A DNA stretch of 46,472 bases from contig CAJFMX010000018.1 in NCBI GenBank assembly GCA_904393115.1, positions 1-46,472 on the forward strand, in the 5' to 3' direction. The notes under the pieces were generated by a model. That model was not told the DNA's origin, ran no database searches, and worked only from the letters and a program-made list of their open reading frames with translations. Positions within the stretch are counted from its first letter, which is position 1. Each line of letters begins with the position of its first letter. Below are positions 22,395 through 31,008 of this stretch, one piece after another. Made by a program: the position numbers and the translations under genes. Source of the DNA: an uncultured Clostridia bacterium (lineage in GTDB: Bacteria; Bacillota; Clostridia; Christensenellales; UBA1750).

Positions 22395-24424
22395 GGGGCC
22401 TGTACCGCCGCCTGGCCTGGTCCGGCATCGCGAAGAACCGCAAGTTCTACCTGCCGTATCTGCTGACCTGCATCGGCATGACCACGATGTACTACATCAT
22501 CGCGTTCCTGACGGACAACGAGATCCTCCTCTCCTTCCGCGGCGGGGAGATCATGCAGACGATCCTGATGCTGGGCACGTTCGTCATCGCGGTCTTCGCG
22601 CTGATCTTCCTGTTCTACACGAATTCCTTCCTGATCCGCCGGCGAAAGCGGGAATTCGGCCTGTACAACATCCTGGGCATGGGCAAGCGCCACCTGGCGT
22701 GCGTGGTGATCTGGGAGGCCGTGTTCCTGGCGGGAATCTCGCTTGCGGCGGGGCTGCTGCTGGGGATCCTGCTGTCCAAGACGGCGGAGCTGGGCATGGT
22801 GCGCCTGGTCGCGGCGCAGACGGACTACCGCCTGCGCATCGAGGTCCCCGCCATCCGGGAGACGCTCGCGGTCTTCGGCGTCATCCACCTGCTGATCCTG
22901 CTCAACTCCCTGCGCCAAATCCACTTGACGAACCCCTTGGAGCTCCTGCGCAGCGAGAGCGCGGGGGAAAAGCCGCCCAAGGCCAACTGGTTCCTGGCGC
23001 TGCTGGGCGCGGTGCTGCTGGGCGGCGCGTATGCGCTGGCCGTCTCCATCGAGGAGCCGATCTCCGCGCTGCTCTGGTTCTTCGTGGCGGTCATTATGGT
23101 CATCCTGGGCACCTATCTGCTCTTCATCGCGGGTTCGGTCGCCCTCTGCCGCCTGCTGCAGAAGAACAAGCGCTATTACTACAAGACGAACCACTTCGTC
23201 TCTGTCTCCTCCATGCTCTACCGCATGAAGCGCAACGGCGCGGGCCTTGCCTCCATCTGCATCCTGTGCACGATGGTGCTGGTCATGGTCTCCTCCACGG
23301 TCTGCCTCTACATCGGCGCGGAGGACAGCCTGGTCGCGCGCTACCCGCGCTCCCTCGTGTTCCGCGCGCGCATGGGCGGCCTGGGCGCGCAGGAGGCCGA
23401 GGCCGCGCAGACCGTGCGCGGCTTTGCCCTGGCCCAAGCCGAGCAGAGCGGCCAGACCGCGTCCAACCTGCTCGACTACCGCCTGGCCGAGGGCTCGGTC
23501 TACTTCCGCGGGAGCGAGGCGGACCTCGCCGGCACCGTGCCCTACGACAGCGCCAGCACGCTCTGGGAGCTGCGGATCGTGCCCCTGGAGGACTACAACC
23601 GCGTCATGGGGCAGAACGTCGCCCTCGCTCCCAACCAGGCCCTGCTCTACACCACGCAGGTCGCGGACTACGACCAGGACGTGGTCGCGCTGCAGAGCGG
23701 CGTCACGCTGACGATCGCGGACCGCGTGGACAGCTTCCTGCCCACGGGCGACGACGTGGCCAACGTTTCGCCCGTGATGTACCTGTTCGTGCCGAACTTC
23801 GAGGAGGTCGTCTCCCCGCTGCTCCCCCTCACCAACCGCGAGGGCAGCTTCCTGATGGACATGAACTGGTACTTCGGCTTTGACCTGGACGGCAGCGACC
23901 AGGCGCAGATCGCGCTCTTTGCGGACATTGCGGCCGGATTGGAATCGCTGGACCTCTCCGTCGGCGGGGACAGCTACTTCACCGTGCGCTGCGAGTGCCG
24001 GGCGGACCAGCGCGAGGGGTTCTTCAGCCTCTACGGCGGCCTGTTCTTCCTGGGGATTCTGCTGGGGATCGTGTTCCTGTTTGCGGCGGTCCTGATGATC
24101 TACTACAAGCAGATCTCCGAGGGGTACGAGGACCAGGCCCGGTTTGACATCATGCAGCGCGTGGGCATGACGCGGCGGGAGATCCGCAGGAGCATCAATT
24201 CCCAGATCCTGACCGTGTTTTTCCTGCCGCTGCTGACAGCGGGCGTGCACCTGGCCTTCGCCTTTCCGCTGATCTACAAGATGCTGATCCTCTTCGGCGT
24301 GATGGACCTGCACCTGCTGATCCTGACGACGGCGAGCTGCTATCTGGTCTTTGCCGTGCTCTACACAGCGGTCTACCGCATCACGTCCGGCGCCTATTAC
24401 GGCATCGTGAGCGGCGCGCGGTGA
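22391..24424 (+). CDS. bceB: BceB-type ABC transporter permease (FtsX-like)
   Basis: 677-residue membrane protein. Its ten expected helices are split as in BceB: one N-terminal, then groups at about 55-80, 105-135, 155-175, 200-260 and 285-310, followed by a large extracellular domain (about 315-560) and three C-terminal helices. FtsX-like stretches are '[20 protein letters not shown]' and '[20 protein letters not shown]'. The big outside loop is the drug-sensing domain of peptide-detoxifying transporters. Start and stop are coupled to bceA (ATGA). Confidence 0.92.
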   Translation: MRGLYRRLAWSGIAKNRKFYLPYLLTCIGMTTMYYIIAFLTDNEILLSFRGGEIMQTILMLGTFVIAVFALIFLFYTNSFLIRRRKREFGLYNILGMGKRHLACVVIWEAVFLAGISLAAGLLLGILLSKTAELGMVRLVAAQTDYRLRIEVPAIRETLAVFGVIHLLILLNSLRQIHLTNPLELLRSESAGEKPPKANWFLALLGAVLLGGAYALAVSIEEPISALLWFFVAVIMVILGTYLLFIAGSVALCRLLQKNKRYYYKTNHFVSVSSMLYRMKRNGAGLASICILCTMVLVMVSSTVCLYIGAEDSLVARYPRSLVFRARMGGLGAQEAEAAQTVRGFALAQAEQSGQTASNLLDYRLAEGSVYFRGSEADLAGTVPYDSASTLWELRIVPLEDYNRVMGQNVALAPNQALLYTTQVADYDQDVVALQSGVTLTIADRVDSFLPTGDDVANVSPVMYLFVPNFEEVVSPLLPLTNREGSFLMDMNWYFGFDLDGSDQAQIALFADIAAGLESLDLSVGGDSYFTVRCECRADQREGFFSLYGGLFFLGILLGIVFLFAAVLMIYYKQISEGYEDQARFDIMQRVGMTRREIRRSINSQILTVFFLPLLTAGVHLAFAFPLIYKMLILFGVMDLHLLILTTASCYLVFAVLYTAVYRITSGAYYGIVSGAR

Positions 24425-24505
24425 CGGCGCGCCATCCCGTTTTTGTAAGACTTGGCCCAAAACGCCGGGGAAGCTCGTTTGCATAAGGGAAGGGAGGAAG
24501 AGAAC

Positions 24506-25249
24506 GTGAAACGATTGGCAAAGTGGGTCCTGCGCGCGGTGCTCATGCTGCTCGCGCTGGCGCTGGCCGCGGGGCTTGCGGTGGGCGCGGTGTTCGCCGT
24601 GCGCGGCTACAACCTCTACCGCCAGGCCGCAGACGAGAGGCCCCTGGAGCAGATGGTCGCCGAGATTCAGAGCCAGGAGACCTACGTCCCCTTCGAGGAC
24701 CTGCCCGACCTCTACGTGGACGCGGTCGTCTCCGTGGAGGACAAGCGCTTCTGGTCGCACCCGGGCGTCGACCCCATCGCCATCTGCCGGGCGCTGCTCT
24801 ACGACATCCAGACGCAGTCCCTGGCCCAGGGCGGCAGCACCATCTCCCAGCAGATCCTCAAGAACCTCTACTTCACCCAGGAGAAGAAGCTGGAGCGGAA
24901 GTTTGCCGAGGTCTTCGGCGCCTTCGCGCTGGAGCGGCTCTGCACCAAGGAGGAGATCTTCGCCCTCTACGTCAACACCATCTACTTCGGCAGCGGGTAC
25001 GAGGGCATCGCCGCGGCCGCGCAGGGGTACTTCGGCAAGGAGGTTTCCGCCCTGGACGCCGTGGAGTGCGTGATGCTGGCCGGCATCCCCAACGCGCCCT
25101 CGGCCTACTCGCCGGACGCGAGCCCGAGCCTGACGGCCCAGCGCACCGAGCAGGTCCTCGAGCGCATGGTCGCCTGCGAGACCCTCAGCGAGCGCGACGC
25201 GCAGGCGCTGTCCGAGCAGACGGAGCGCCGGCTGGGGCTGAGCTCCTGA
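24506..25249 (+). CDS. mtgA: Monofunctional peptidoglycan glycosyltransferase (GT51)
   Basis: 247-residue membrane-anchored enzyme that polymerises lipid II into glycan strands. One N-terminal helix (about 8-30) is followed by the GT51 domain with its motifs: 'VEDKRFWSHPGVDP' (first catalytic Glu), 'GGSTISQQILKNLYF', 'RKFAEVFGAFALERLCTKEE' (second Glu), 'YVNTIYFGSGYEGIAAAAQG'. There is no transpeptidase domain; the protein ends soon after. The GTG at 24506 has GGGAGG upstream. It follows bceB by 81 bases, so it could be co-induced, but a separate promoter is not excluded. The gene symbol is by function only. Confidence 0.9.
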   Translation: MKRLAKWVLRAVLMLLALALAAGLAVGAVFAVRGYNLYRQAADERPLEQMVAEIQSQETYVPFEDLPDLYVDAVVSVEDKRFWSHPGVDPIAICRALLYDIQTQSLAQGGSTISQQILKNLYFTQEKKLERKFAEVFGAFALERLCTKEEIFALYVNTIYFGSGYEGIAAAAQGYFGKEVSALDAVECVMLAGIPNAPSAYSPDASPSLTAQRTEQVLERMVACETLSERDAQALSEQTERRLGLSS

Positions 25250-25266
25250 ACCGCGCCCGCAAACAC

Positions 25267-25303
25267 AGACTTCCATCATTTTTCACCAAAAAGATGGAAG
25301 TCT
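25267..25303 (+). terminator. Terminator after the GT51 gene
   Basis: AGACTTCCATC (25267-25277) and GATGGAAGTCT (25293-25303) pair perfectly around a 15-base A/T-rich loop, followed by TCTTTAT. It separates this gene from the next promoter. Confidence 0.75.
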
Positions 25304-25321
25304 TCTTTATGCGGAGTTTTC

Positions 25322-25351
25322 TTGACGGGTTCTGTCGGGAAATCGTATAAT
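25322..25351 (+). promoter_or_regulatory. Promoter of the ABC ATPase/permease pair
   Basis: TTGACG (25322-25327), an 18-base spacer and a perfect TATAAT (25346-25351), 43 bases before the start codon. Confidence 0.78.
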
Positions 25352-25393
25352 AGCCTTGGCACACGAAATATCCCACCGAAAGAGGAAAAGAAA

Positions 25394-26128
25394 ATGCAAT
25401 TCGTCATCGAACACCTGGAAAAGCGCTATGAAAAGAAGGAGGTTCTGCGGGACGCGAGCTTCGCCTTTGACAGCGGGAAGATCTACGGCCTGCTGGGCCG
25501 CAACGGCGCGGGCAAGACCACGCTGTTCAACTGCATCAACCGGGACATTCGCTCCGACGGCGGCAGCTTCTACCTCGTCGGGGACGACGGCGCCCGGCGG
25601 GAGCTCCAGGCGCAGGACGTGGGCTATGTGCTCTCCACGCCCACGGTGCCCGAGTTCCTCACCGCGCGGGAATTCCTCAAATTCTTCCTGGAGATCAACG
25701 AGGGGAAGATCCGCAGCCCGCAGCCCCTGGACGTCTACTTCGACCGCATGAACATCGCGCCCGAGGACCGCGACAAGCTCCTGAAGGACTACTCCCACGG
25801 CATGAAGAACAAGATGCAGATGCTCGTCAACCTCATCGCCGAGCCCACGCTCTTCCTGCTGGACGAGCCGCTGACCTCGCTGGACGTCGTGGTCGCCGAG
25901 GAGATGAAGGCGCTGCTCCGCCACCAGAAGGCCGGGCGCGTGACCATCTTCTCCACGCACCTGATGGACCTGGCGCTGGACCTGTGCGACGAGATCGTGC
26001 TGCTCAGCCACGGCGTCCTCTCGCGCGTGGACAAGGCGAACCTGGACGAGGAGGGCTTTAAGGAGAAGATCATCGCCGCCCTGCAGGCGGAGGAGCCGCA
26101 GGGCGCGCAGGAGGCCGGCCATGAATAA
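25394..26128 (+). CDS. ABC transporter ATP-binding protein (ABC-2 exporter type)
   Basis: 244-residue ATPase with Walker A 'GRNGAGKTTLF' near residue 36 and Walker B 'LFLLDEPLTSLD'. The signature loop is degenerate: 'DYSHGMKNKMQML' replaces LSGGQ-x-QR, as often seen in this CcmA/YxlF-like branch. The H-loop is 'FSTHLMD'. AGAGGAAAAG precedes the ATG at 25394; the longer frame starts inside the promoter. It overlaps the permease gene by 8 bases. Such pairs export lipids, peptides or antibiotics; the substrate is unknown. Confidence 0.85.
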   Translation: MQFVIEHLEKRYEKKEVLRDASFAFDSGKIYGLLGRNGAGKTTLFNCINRDIRSDGGSFYLVGDDGARRELQAQDVGYVLSTPTVPEFLTAREFLKFFLEINEGKIRSPQPLDVYFDRMNIAPEDRDKLLKDYSHGMKNKMQMLVNLIAEPTLFLLDEPLTSLDVVVAEEMKALLRHQKAGRVTIFSTHLMDLALDLCDEIVLLSHGVLSRVDKANLDEEGFKEKIIAALQAEEPQGAQEAGHE

Positions 26129-27692
26129 GACGCTGCGCCTCTCCTTTTCCCTGCAAAACGCCTACCGCGTCAACACCATCCTTTACGCGATCAAGCAGAT
26201 CCCGCTGCTCAAGCGCCTGCTGCCCGACTCCCTCTACGCCTGCGCGGGGCTGAAGATCTTCGGCCAGGTCCTGGCCGTGCTGTGGGAGATCGGGACGTTC
26301 TTCCTGGGCAAGTTCCTGTACTTTCTGACGATGGTCGTCGGGGTCGGCGTCCTCTACGAGCAGGCGCCCACGGAGGCGGCCTTTGCGCACATCCTGATCT
26401 TCCTGACGTTCCTGGGCGCGTTTCTGAACACCTACCTGTTCAACCCCACGCGGGATAAGTACTACGCCGTGATCCTGCTGCGCATGGACGCCCGGGCCTA
26501 CGCGCTGACGAACTACTTCTACAGTTTGGTCAAGGTCGTGGTGGGTTTTCTGCCCTTTACGCTGCTGTTCGGCCTGCTGGCGGGCGCGCCGGTCTGGCTG
26601 TGCCTGCTCCTGCCCTTCTTTGTCGCGGGGTGCAAGCTGGCGGTTGCGGCCGCCTCCCTCTGGGATTACGAGCGCCGGGGCAACGCGCCCAACGAGAACA
26701 AGCTGAGCCGGATCGGCTGGAGCATCGGCGGCGTGCTGTTCCTTGCGGCCTATGTGCCCCCGGCGCTGGGCTGGGTGCTGCCGCTGCCGGTCTCGGCGGG
26801 CATCGTGCTGCTGGGCATCCTCGCGGGCGCGCTGAGCCTGCGGCGCGTCGCGCGCTTTGCCTACTACCGCCAGATGATGCAGGAGATGCTCTCCCAGTCC
26901 CTGCAGCAGGTGGACGCGGCCAAGACCGCGGCCCGCAGCGCCACGGCCAAGGCCATCACCGCGGACGCGCGCATCACCAGCCGGCGCAAGGGCTTCGAAT
27001 ACCTGAACGACCTGTTCGTCAAGCGCCACCGCAAGATCCTCTGGCAGAGCGCGCAGCGGATCGCGCTGGTGTGCCTGGGTCTGCTGGTGCTCGCGCTGCT
27101 GGCGCTCTATCTGTACCCGGACGCGCGCAGCGGGATCAACGAGGTGCTGCTCTCGTTCCTGCCGTACTTCGTGTTCATCCTCTACGCGATCAACCGCGGC
27201 ACGGGCTTTACGCAGGCGCTGTTCATGAACTGCGACCGGAGCCTGCTGACCTATTCCTTCTACAAGCAGCCGGGCATGGTGCTGCGCCTATTCGCGATCC
27301 GCCTGCGCGGGATCATCGCGGTCAACCTGCTGCCCGCGGCGGTGATCGGCGGCGGCCTTGCGCTGCTGCTCTACGTCTCCGGCGGGACGGACAACCCGCT
27401 CAACTACGCGGTGCTGCTCGTCTCCATCCTGTGCATGAGCGTGTTCTTCTCCGTGCACTACCTGACGATCTACTACCTCCTGCAGCCCTACAACGCGGGC
27501 ACGGAGATCAAGAGCGGCACCTACCGGCTCGTGATGATGGCGACCTACCTCGTCTGCTTCTTCCTGATGCAGCTGCGCATGTCGATTCTGCTCTTTGGGG
27601 CGATGTGCATCGCCTTCTGCGTGCTCTACTGCATTGCGGCGTGCATCCTGGTGTACAAGTTCGCGCCGCGCACCTTCCGCCTGCGCGCGTAA
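26121..27692 (+). CDS. ABC transporter permease partner, large membrane protein
   Basis: 523-residue protein with roughly ten to twelve hydrophobic segments in two groups (about 45-260 and 310-520), separated by a charged region (about 265-305, rich in Lys, Arg and Ala). No named domain is certain; size and coupling (an 8-base ATGAATAA overlap with the ATPase gene) make it the membrane partner of the preceding ATPase. Proteins of this kind occur in Firmicutes as two-gene ABC-2-like exporters. No substrate clue is visible, apart from the neighbouring Bce and GT51 genes, which hint at an envelope role. Confidence 0.72.
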   Translation: MNKTLRLSFSLQNAYRVNTILYAIKQIPLLKRLLPDSLYACAGLKIFGQVLAVLWEIGTFFLGKFLYFLTMVVGVGVLYEQAPTEAAFAHILIFLTFLGAFLNTYLFNPTRDKYYAVILLRMDARAYALTNYFYSLVKVVVGFLPFTLLFGLLAGAPVWLCLLLPFFVAGCKLAVAAASLWDYERRGNAPNENKLSRIGWSIGGVLFLAAYVPPALGWVLPLPVSAGIVLLGILAGALSLRRVARFAYYRQMMQEMLSQSLQQVDAAKTAARSATAKAITADARITSRRKGFEYLNDLFVKRHRKILWQSAQRIALVCLGLLVLALLALYLYPDARSGINEVLLSFLPYFVFILYAINRGTGFTQALFMNCDRSLLTYSFYKQPGMVLRLFAIRLRGIIAVNLLPAAVIGGGLALLLYVSGGTDNPLNYAVLLVSILCMSVFFSVHYLTIYYLLQPYNAGTEIKSGTYRLVMMATYLVCFFLMQLRMSILLFGAMCIAFCVLYCIAACILVYKFAPRTFRLRA

Positions 27693-27703
27693 GGACAAAA
27701 CGA

Positions 27704-27744
27704 AGCGCGCTCCGCCCCCGAAACGGGGACGGAACGCGCTTTTT
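27704..27744 (+). terminator. Terminator between the convergent permease and sufB-like genes
   Basis: AGCGCG-x-TCCG...CGGA-x-CGCGCT with inner CCCC/GGGG is followed by TTTTT on the plus strand. The gene on the other strand ends at 27760, so the hairpin may serve both directions, though the minus-strand T run is poor. Confidence 0.72.
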
Positions 27745-27759
27745 CTGCGCTCTTTGCGC

Positions 27760-28683
27760 TTATTTCAGGAAGCCCGCGACGATGCGCGCCTCGGCCTCCT
27801 CCTCGGTCAGGCCCAGCGTGCGGAGCTTGGCGATCTGCTCGCCCGCGATCTTGCCGATGGCCGCCTCGTGGATGAGGGCTGCGTCGCCGTGGTTGGCGGT
27901 CAGCTCCGGCGCGGCGTCCACGCGGCCGTTGCCCTCGATGATGGCGTCGCACTCGGAGTGGCCCGCGCAGGGCGCGTTGCCCACGATCTTGGAGCGATAG
28001 GCCTGGTGCGAGTTGTCCCGCGCAACCGAGCGGGAGACCAGGTTCACGCTCGAGTTTTCGCCGTTCATCTCCACGACGAAGTCGGTCTGCGCCTCCTGCT
28101 CCTTCTCGGTCAGGATTCTCTCGCGGATGATGAGGTGCGCGTCCTTGCCGACCACGGCCGAGGTCTTGCGGACCGTGGTATCCACGCCGCCCAGCTGCAG
28201 GGAGTCCATCTCCAGGCTCGCGCCCTCCTCCAGGTAGATCTCGGTCACCGGGTCGATGGAGCGGATGCCCAGCCCCGTGCCGACGCCCACGTGCTTTTCC
28301 TCGTAGAGCACGTGTGAGCCCTTGGCCAGGAAGAAGCGGTGGATGCCGTTGTGCCGGGCCGGCTCGCCCGTCTGCACGTGCACGCCGCAGCCCGCCACGA
28401 TCAGAACGTCCGCGCCCTCGCCGATGTAGAAGTCGTTGTAGACCACGTCGTCGATGTCGCCGTGCGTCACGCACGCGGGGATGGACACGCGCTCGCCCTT
28501 TGTGCCGGGCTGAACGCGGATGACGAGGCCGGGGTTGTCCTCCTTGCTGTCGATCTGGATGTGCTCGGTGGAGCGGCGCTCCACGCAGCTGCCGTTTTCG
28601 CGGATGGAATAGGCGTCCGCGTAGCCCTTGCTGTCGTCATAGTCCGAAACCATGGTCAAAAGCTGCTTGGTGATCTCATTCAT
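27760..28683 (-). CDS. sufB: SufB/SufD-like Fe-S cluster scaffold (SmsB-type)
   Basis: 307-residue member of the SufB/SufD beta-helix family, much shorter than classical SufB (about 470) and close in size to the ancestral SmsB form. The C-terminal core has 'GNAPCAGHSECDAIIEGNGR' (conserved Cys) and 'PELTANHGDAALIHEAAIGK' (the H-E region of the SufB/D core). With SufC it should form the SufBC-type scaffold that assembles Fe-S clusters in the cytosol, relevant to Fe-S enzymes such as HydG. The start overlaps sufC by 8 bases (ATGAATGA). No sufD, sufS or sufU lies nearby. Confidence 0.87.
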   Translation of the reverse strand: MNEITKQLLTMVSDYDDSKGYADAYSIRENGSCVERRSTEHIQIDSKEDNPGLVIRVQPGTKGERVSIPACVTHGDIDDVVYNDFYIGEGADVLIVAGCGVHVQTGEPARHNGIHRFFLAKGSHVLYEEKHVGVGTGLGIRSIDPVTEIYLEEGASLEMDSLQLGGVDTTVRKTSAVVGKDAHLIIRERILTEKEQEAQTDFVVEMNGENSSVNLVSRSVARDNSHQAYRSKIVGNAPCAGHSECDAIIEGNGRVDAAPELTANHGDAALIHEAAIGKIAGEQIAKLRTLGLTEEEAEARIVAGFLK

Positions 28684-29419
28684 GGCACTCGCCTCCGTAA
28701 AGAACCTCCTGTTTGGGGCAGCTGTCGCAGCTCTTTTCGCCGGAGAGGAGCTTGCCCATGATCTCCTGCGCCGGGCCCTGCGCGGTCACGCGCCCGCCCG
28801 CGATGACGACGATCTCGTCCGCGATGGCCAGGATGCGCTCCTGGTGGGAGATGATGACCATGGACCCGTTGAGCGTCTTCTGCAGGTCCTGGAAGACCTC
28901 GATCAGGTTGTTGAAGCTCCAAAGGTCGATGCCGGCCTCCGGCTCGTCAAAGATGGAAAGGCGCGTGTGCCGCGCCAGCACCGTCGCCAGCTCAATCCGC
29001 TTGATCTCCCCGCCCGAGAGCGTGGCGTTGACCTCGCGGTCGATGTATTCGCGCGCGCAGAGCCCGACGCGGCTCAGGTACTCGCAGGCCTCCGCCTTCT
29101 GGATCTTGCCGCCGGCGGCCAGCTCCAGCAGGTCCATGACCGTCAGCCCCTTAAAGCGCACCGGCTGCTGGAAGGCAAAGCTGATGCCCAGGCGCGCCCG
29201 CTGCGTGATGTCCAGGTTCGTTATGTCCTGACCGTCCAGCTCGATGGAGCCGGAATCCGGCTTCTCCAGTCCGACGATCATCTTGGCCAGCGTCGTCTTT
29301 CCCCCGCCGTTGGGGCCGGTGACCACGACGAGCTTGTGGTCCGGTATCTCCAAGTCGATCCCCCGAAGGACTGCGTCGCCGTCGGGGGCCGCCCATTTTA
29401 CATCGCGCAATGTCAACAC
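28676..29419 (-). CDS. sufC: SufC-type Fe-S assembly ATPase
   Basis: 247-residue ABC ATPase. Walker A 'GPNGGGKTTL' is near residue 35, the SufC-specific signature is 'LSGGEIKRIELATVLA', and Walker B is 'LSIFDEPEAGID'; the H-loop 'ISHQERIL' is present. A C-terminal 'CDSCPKQ' adds a Cys pair. There is no in-frame ATG near the conserved start 'LTLRDVKW'; I chose the GTG at 29419, 7 bases after AGAGGTG, with a TTG one codon later as an alternative. The product drives cluster assembly on the SufB-like partner encoded downstream. Confidence 0.88.
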   Translation of the reverse strand: MLTLRDVKWAAPDGDAVLRGIDLEIPDHKLVVVTGPNGGGKTTLAKMIVGLEKPDSGSIELDGQDITNLDITQRARLGISFAFQQPVRFKGLTVMDLLELAAGGKIQKAEACEYLSRVGLCAREYIDREVNATLSGGEIKRIELATVLARHTRLSIFDEPEAGIDLWSFNNLIEVFQDLQKTLNGSMVIISHQERILAIADEIVVIAGGRVTAQGPAQEIMGKLLSGEKSCDSCPKQEVLYGGECHE

Positions 29420-29516
29420 GCGGCAGCACCTCTTTCTCAAAACATGTTCTGTGCAATTCTGCCTAGGTTTTGCCGCGCCCGCGGCGCGGCCGGGGCGCGC
29501 TTCGCCACCCCTTGGC

Positions 29517-29543
29517 ATTATATCGCATAACCAATCAATTTGG
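29517..29543 (-). promoter_or_regulatory. Promoter and possible operator of sufCB
   Basis: TATAAT (29517-29522, minus strand) lies about 100 bases before sufC. The region where a -35 would lie is occupied by CCAA-N5-TTGG (29531-29543), a small dyad that could bind an Fe-S or iron regulator. No canonical -35 is seen. Confidence 0.5.
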
Positions 29544-29615
29544 AAGGTTTTTCTCGTAAAATCTCCAAGAAGAGCCGTTCCCCTCCCCTTTTATCATACC
29601 CGCGCCCGCGCGCAG

Positions 29616-29657
29616 AAAAACAGGCCCGGGGCGGTTCCCCGCCGTCCCGAGCCTGTT
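29616..29657 (-). terminator. Terminator of the pseudo-phosphoesterase gene
   Basis: On the minus strand AACAGGC-x-CGGG pairs with CCCG-x-GCCTGTT around a GC-rich loop and is followed by five T. It starts 20 bases after the stop codon. Confidence 0.8.
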
Positions 29658-29677
29658 TTCTTCAGAGAAAAATGCCG

Positions 29678-30784
29678 TCACTTCCTGGGCGTCTTTCGCC
29701 GGAGCACCACGGCCACCAGCAGCACCGTCAGGCCCGCGATGACCACCAGCGCGATGAGGAACACGGCGCCCGCGGGGATCTGGAGGCCGCCGCCCGCGCT
29801 CTCCCCGTCCAGGGAGTAGTCGGTCTGCGCCACGCCCGTCACCGCCTCGTTCGGGGTGAGGACGGAGAGGTCGTCCAGGGTCAGCACCGAGGGGGAGAGG
29901 ATGTTCTGCCCGCTGGTCGTGGTCACGACGAGCGAACCCACGGCCGTAAAGTCCTTGGGGAGGTTGAAGACCACGACGTTCGTATCCGGCACGAGCTCGC
30001 CGTCCTCCAGGACCGTGTCGGTATTGCTGTCCAAGATGAGGTTGAGCCAGGGCGATTCCGCCGCAAGGTCCCGGGGCGTGTACTCGCCGTCGTAGCCGAG
30101 GCTCGTCAGCGCGATGAAGTAGGTGCAGCCTGCATTCGCCATCTCTTCGTAGTAGATGTTGGCGATTCCGGAGGGCTTGTAGACGTTGCAGCCCTCGGTG
30201 ATGTCGGGATAGAGCTCGGCGATCTCCGGGGAGATGAGGCCGATGACGCCGATGCGCACGCCGTCCACCTCGAAGATGGCGTAGGGGTCAAAGAGGAGCT
30301 CGCCGTCCTGCCGGAGCCAGTTGGCGCACAGCAGCGGGAAGTCCGCGATCGCGCTGAGCTCCTGCAGGCGCTCGATGCCCAGGGCCGCGTCCTCGGTGCC
30401 GATGGCCGCGGCGTCGTACGTTGCGGCGCCCATGAGCTTCACGGTCTTGAGCCCGTCGCCCTCGAGCGCGTTGCCGCTGTCGAGCAGCAGGGTTTCATAG
30501 GCGCTGCGCGTGTTGTCCGCAAGGGAGCGCAGCAGCGGGTAGCCGATGGAGTCGCCGCTGCGCTCCTGCACGCCGTGGGTGTCGCCCGTGTGCAGGATGG
30601 CAAAGGTGCCCTCCTGCGCGGCGGTTGCGGTGGGGGCGGCCGACTCGGTGGGGGCCGCCGACTCGGCGGGCGCGCTCGTCCCGGCCGCGCCTTCGGCCTG
30701 CGCAGGCGCGGGGGTCTCGTCTGCAAAGACCGCCGTGGGCAGCAGCAGAAGGCACAGCAGGAGGCAGAGAATCGCTTTCTTCAT
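29678..30784 (-). CDS. Secreted, membrane-anchored 5'-nucleotidase-like protein with degenerate active site
   Basis: 368 residues: signal peptide (1-21), a Pro/Ala/Thr-rich linker (22-60), a metallophosphoesterase-like domain (60-265), and a C-terminal membrane helix (about 335-358) with a basic tail, so the domain faces outside. The first UshA-family motif survives as 'ILHTGDTHG' (Asp-x-His). The others are altered: 'LLDSGNALEG' has Asn for Asp, 'GTEDAALG' replaces GNHEFDxG, 'ALTSLG' lacks the His of S-H-L-G, and 'LILDSNTDTVL' lacks the G-H-S/T-H histidines. The C-terminal nucleotidase domain is absent. It is probably not an active phosphoesterase and may be a binding or sensor protein. The ATG at 30784 has AAAGGA 11 bases upstream. 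Confidence 0.75.
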   Translation of the reverse strand: MKKAILCLLLCLLLLPTAVFADETPAPAQAEGAAGTSAPAESAAPTESAAPTATAAQEGTFAILHTGDTHGVQERSGDSIGYPLLRSLADNTRSAYETLLLDSGNALEGDGLKTVKLMGAATYDAAAIGTEDAALGIERLQELSAIADFPLLCANWLRQDGELLFDPYAIFEVDGVRIGVIGLISPEIAELYPDITEGCNVYKPSGIANIYYEEMANAGCTYFIALTSLGYDGEYTPRDLAAESPWLNLILDSNTDTVLEDGELVPDTNVVVFNLPKDFTAVGSLVVTTTSGQNILSPSVLTLDDLSVLTPNEAVTGVAQTDYSLDGESAGGGLQIPAGAVFLIALVVIAGLTVLLVAVVLRRKTPRK

Positions 30785-30825
30785 GGTCCGTTTCGTCCTT
30801 TCGCAGTGTTCGCAAGTTCTCTATC

Positions 30826-30853
30826 ATTATATCCCATCCGCCCGCAGTTGCAA
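30826..30853 (-). promoter_or_regulatory. Promoter of the pseudo-phosphoesterase gene
   Basis: TTGCAA (30848-30853), a 16-base spacer and a perfect TATAAT (30826-30831) on the minus strand. Confidence 0.7.
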
Positions 30854-31008
30854 GTGAATGTTTTATGAATCGTTCCGCAAACCCTCCAAAAACTCCCAAA
30901 ACTGTTAGGACTTCGTAAAGGGAAGCGCGCGGGCGAAACTTTTTTCTGCGCGCTGCGTCCAATGCTATGGAAACACAAAACCTTTGGAAAGGCGGAGGAA
31001 CCCAAATC

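Noticed and set aside
22319..25279. 986-codon open frame on the minus strand across bceB and the GT51 gene
   Set aside because: It is antisense to well-supported genes; His/Asp/Gln/Arg-rich low-complexity translation, typical of GC-rich shadow frames.
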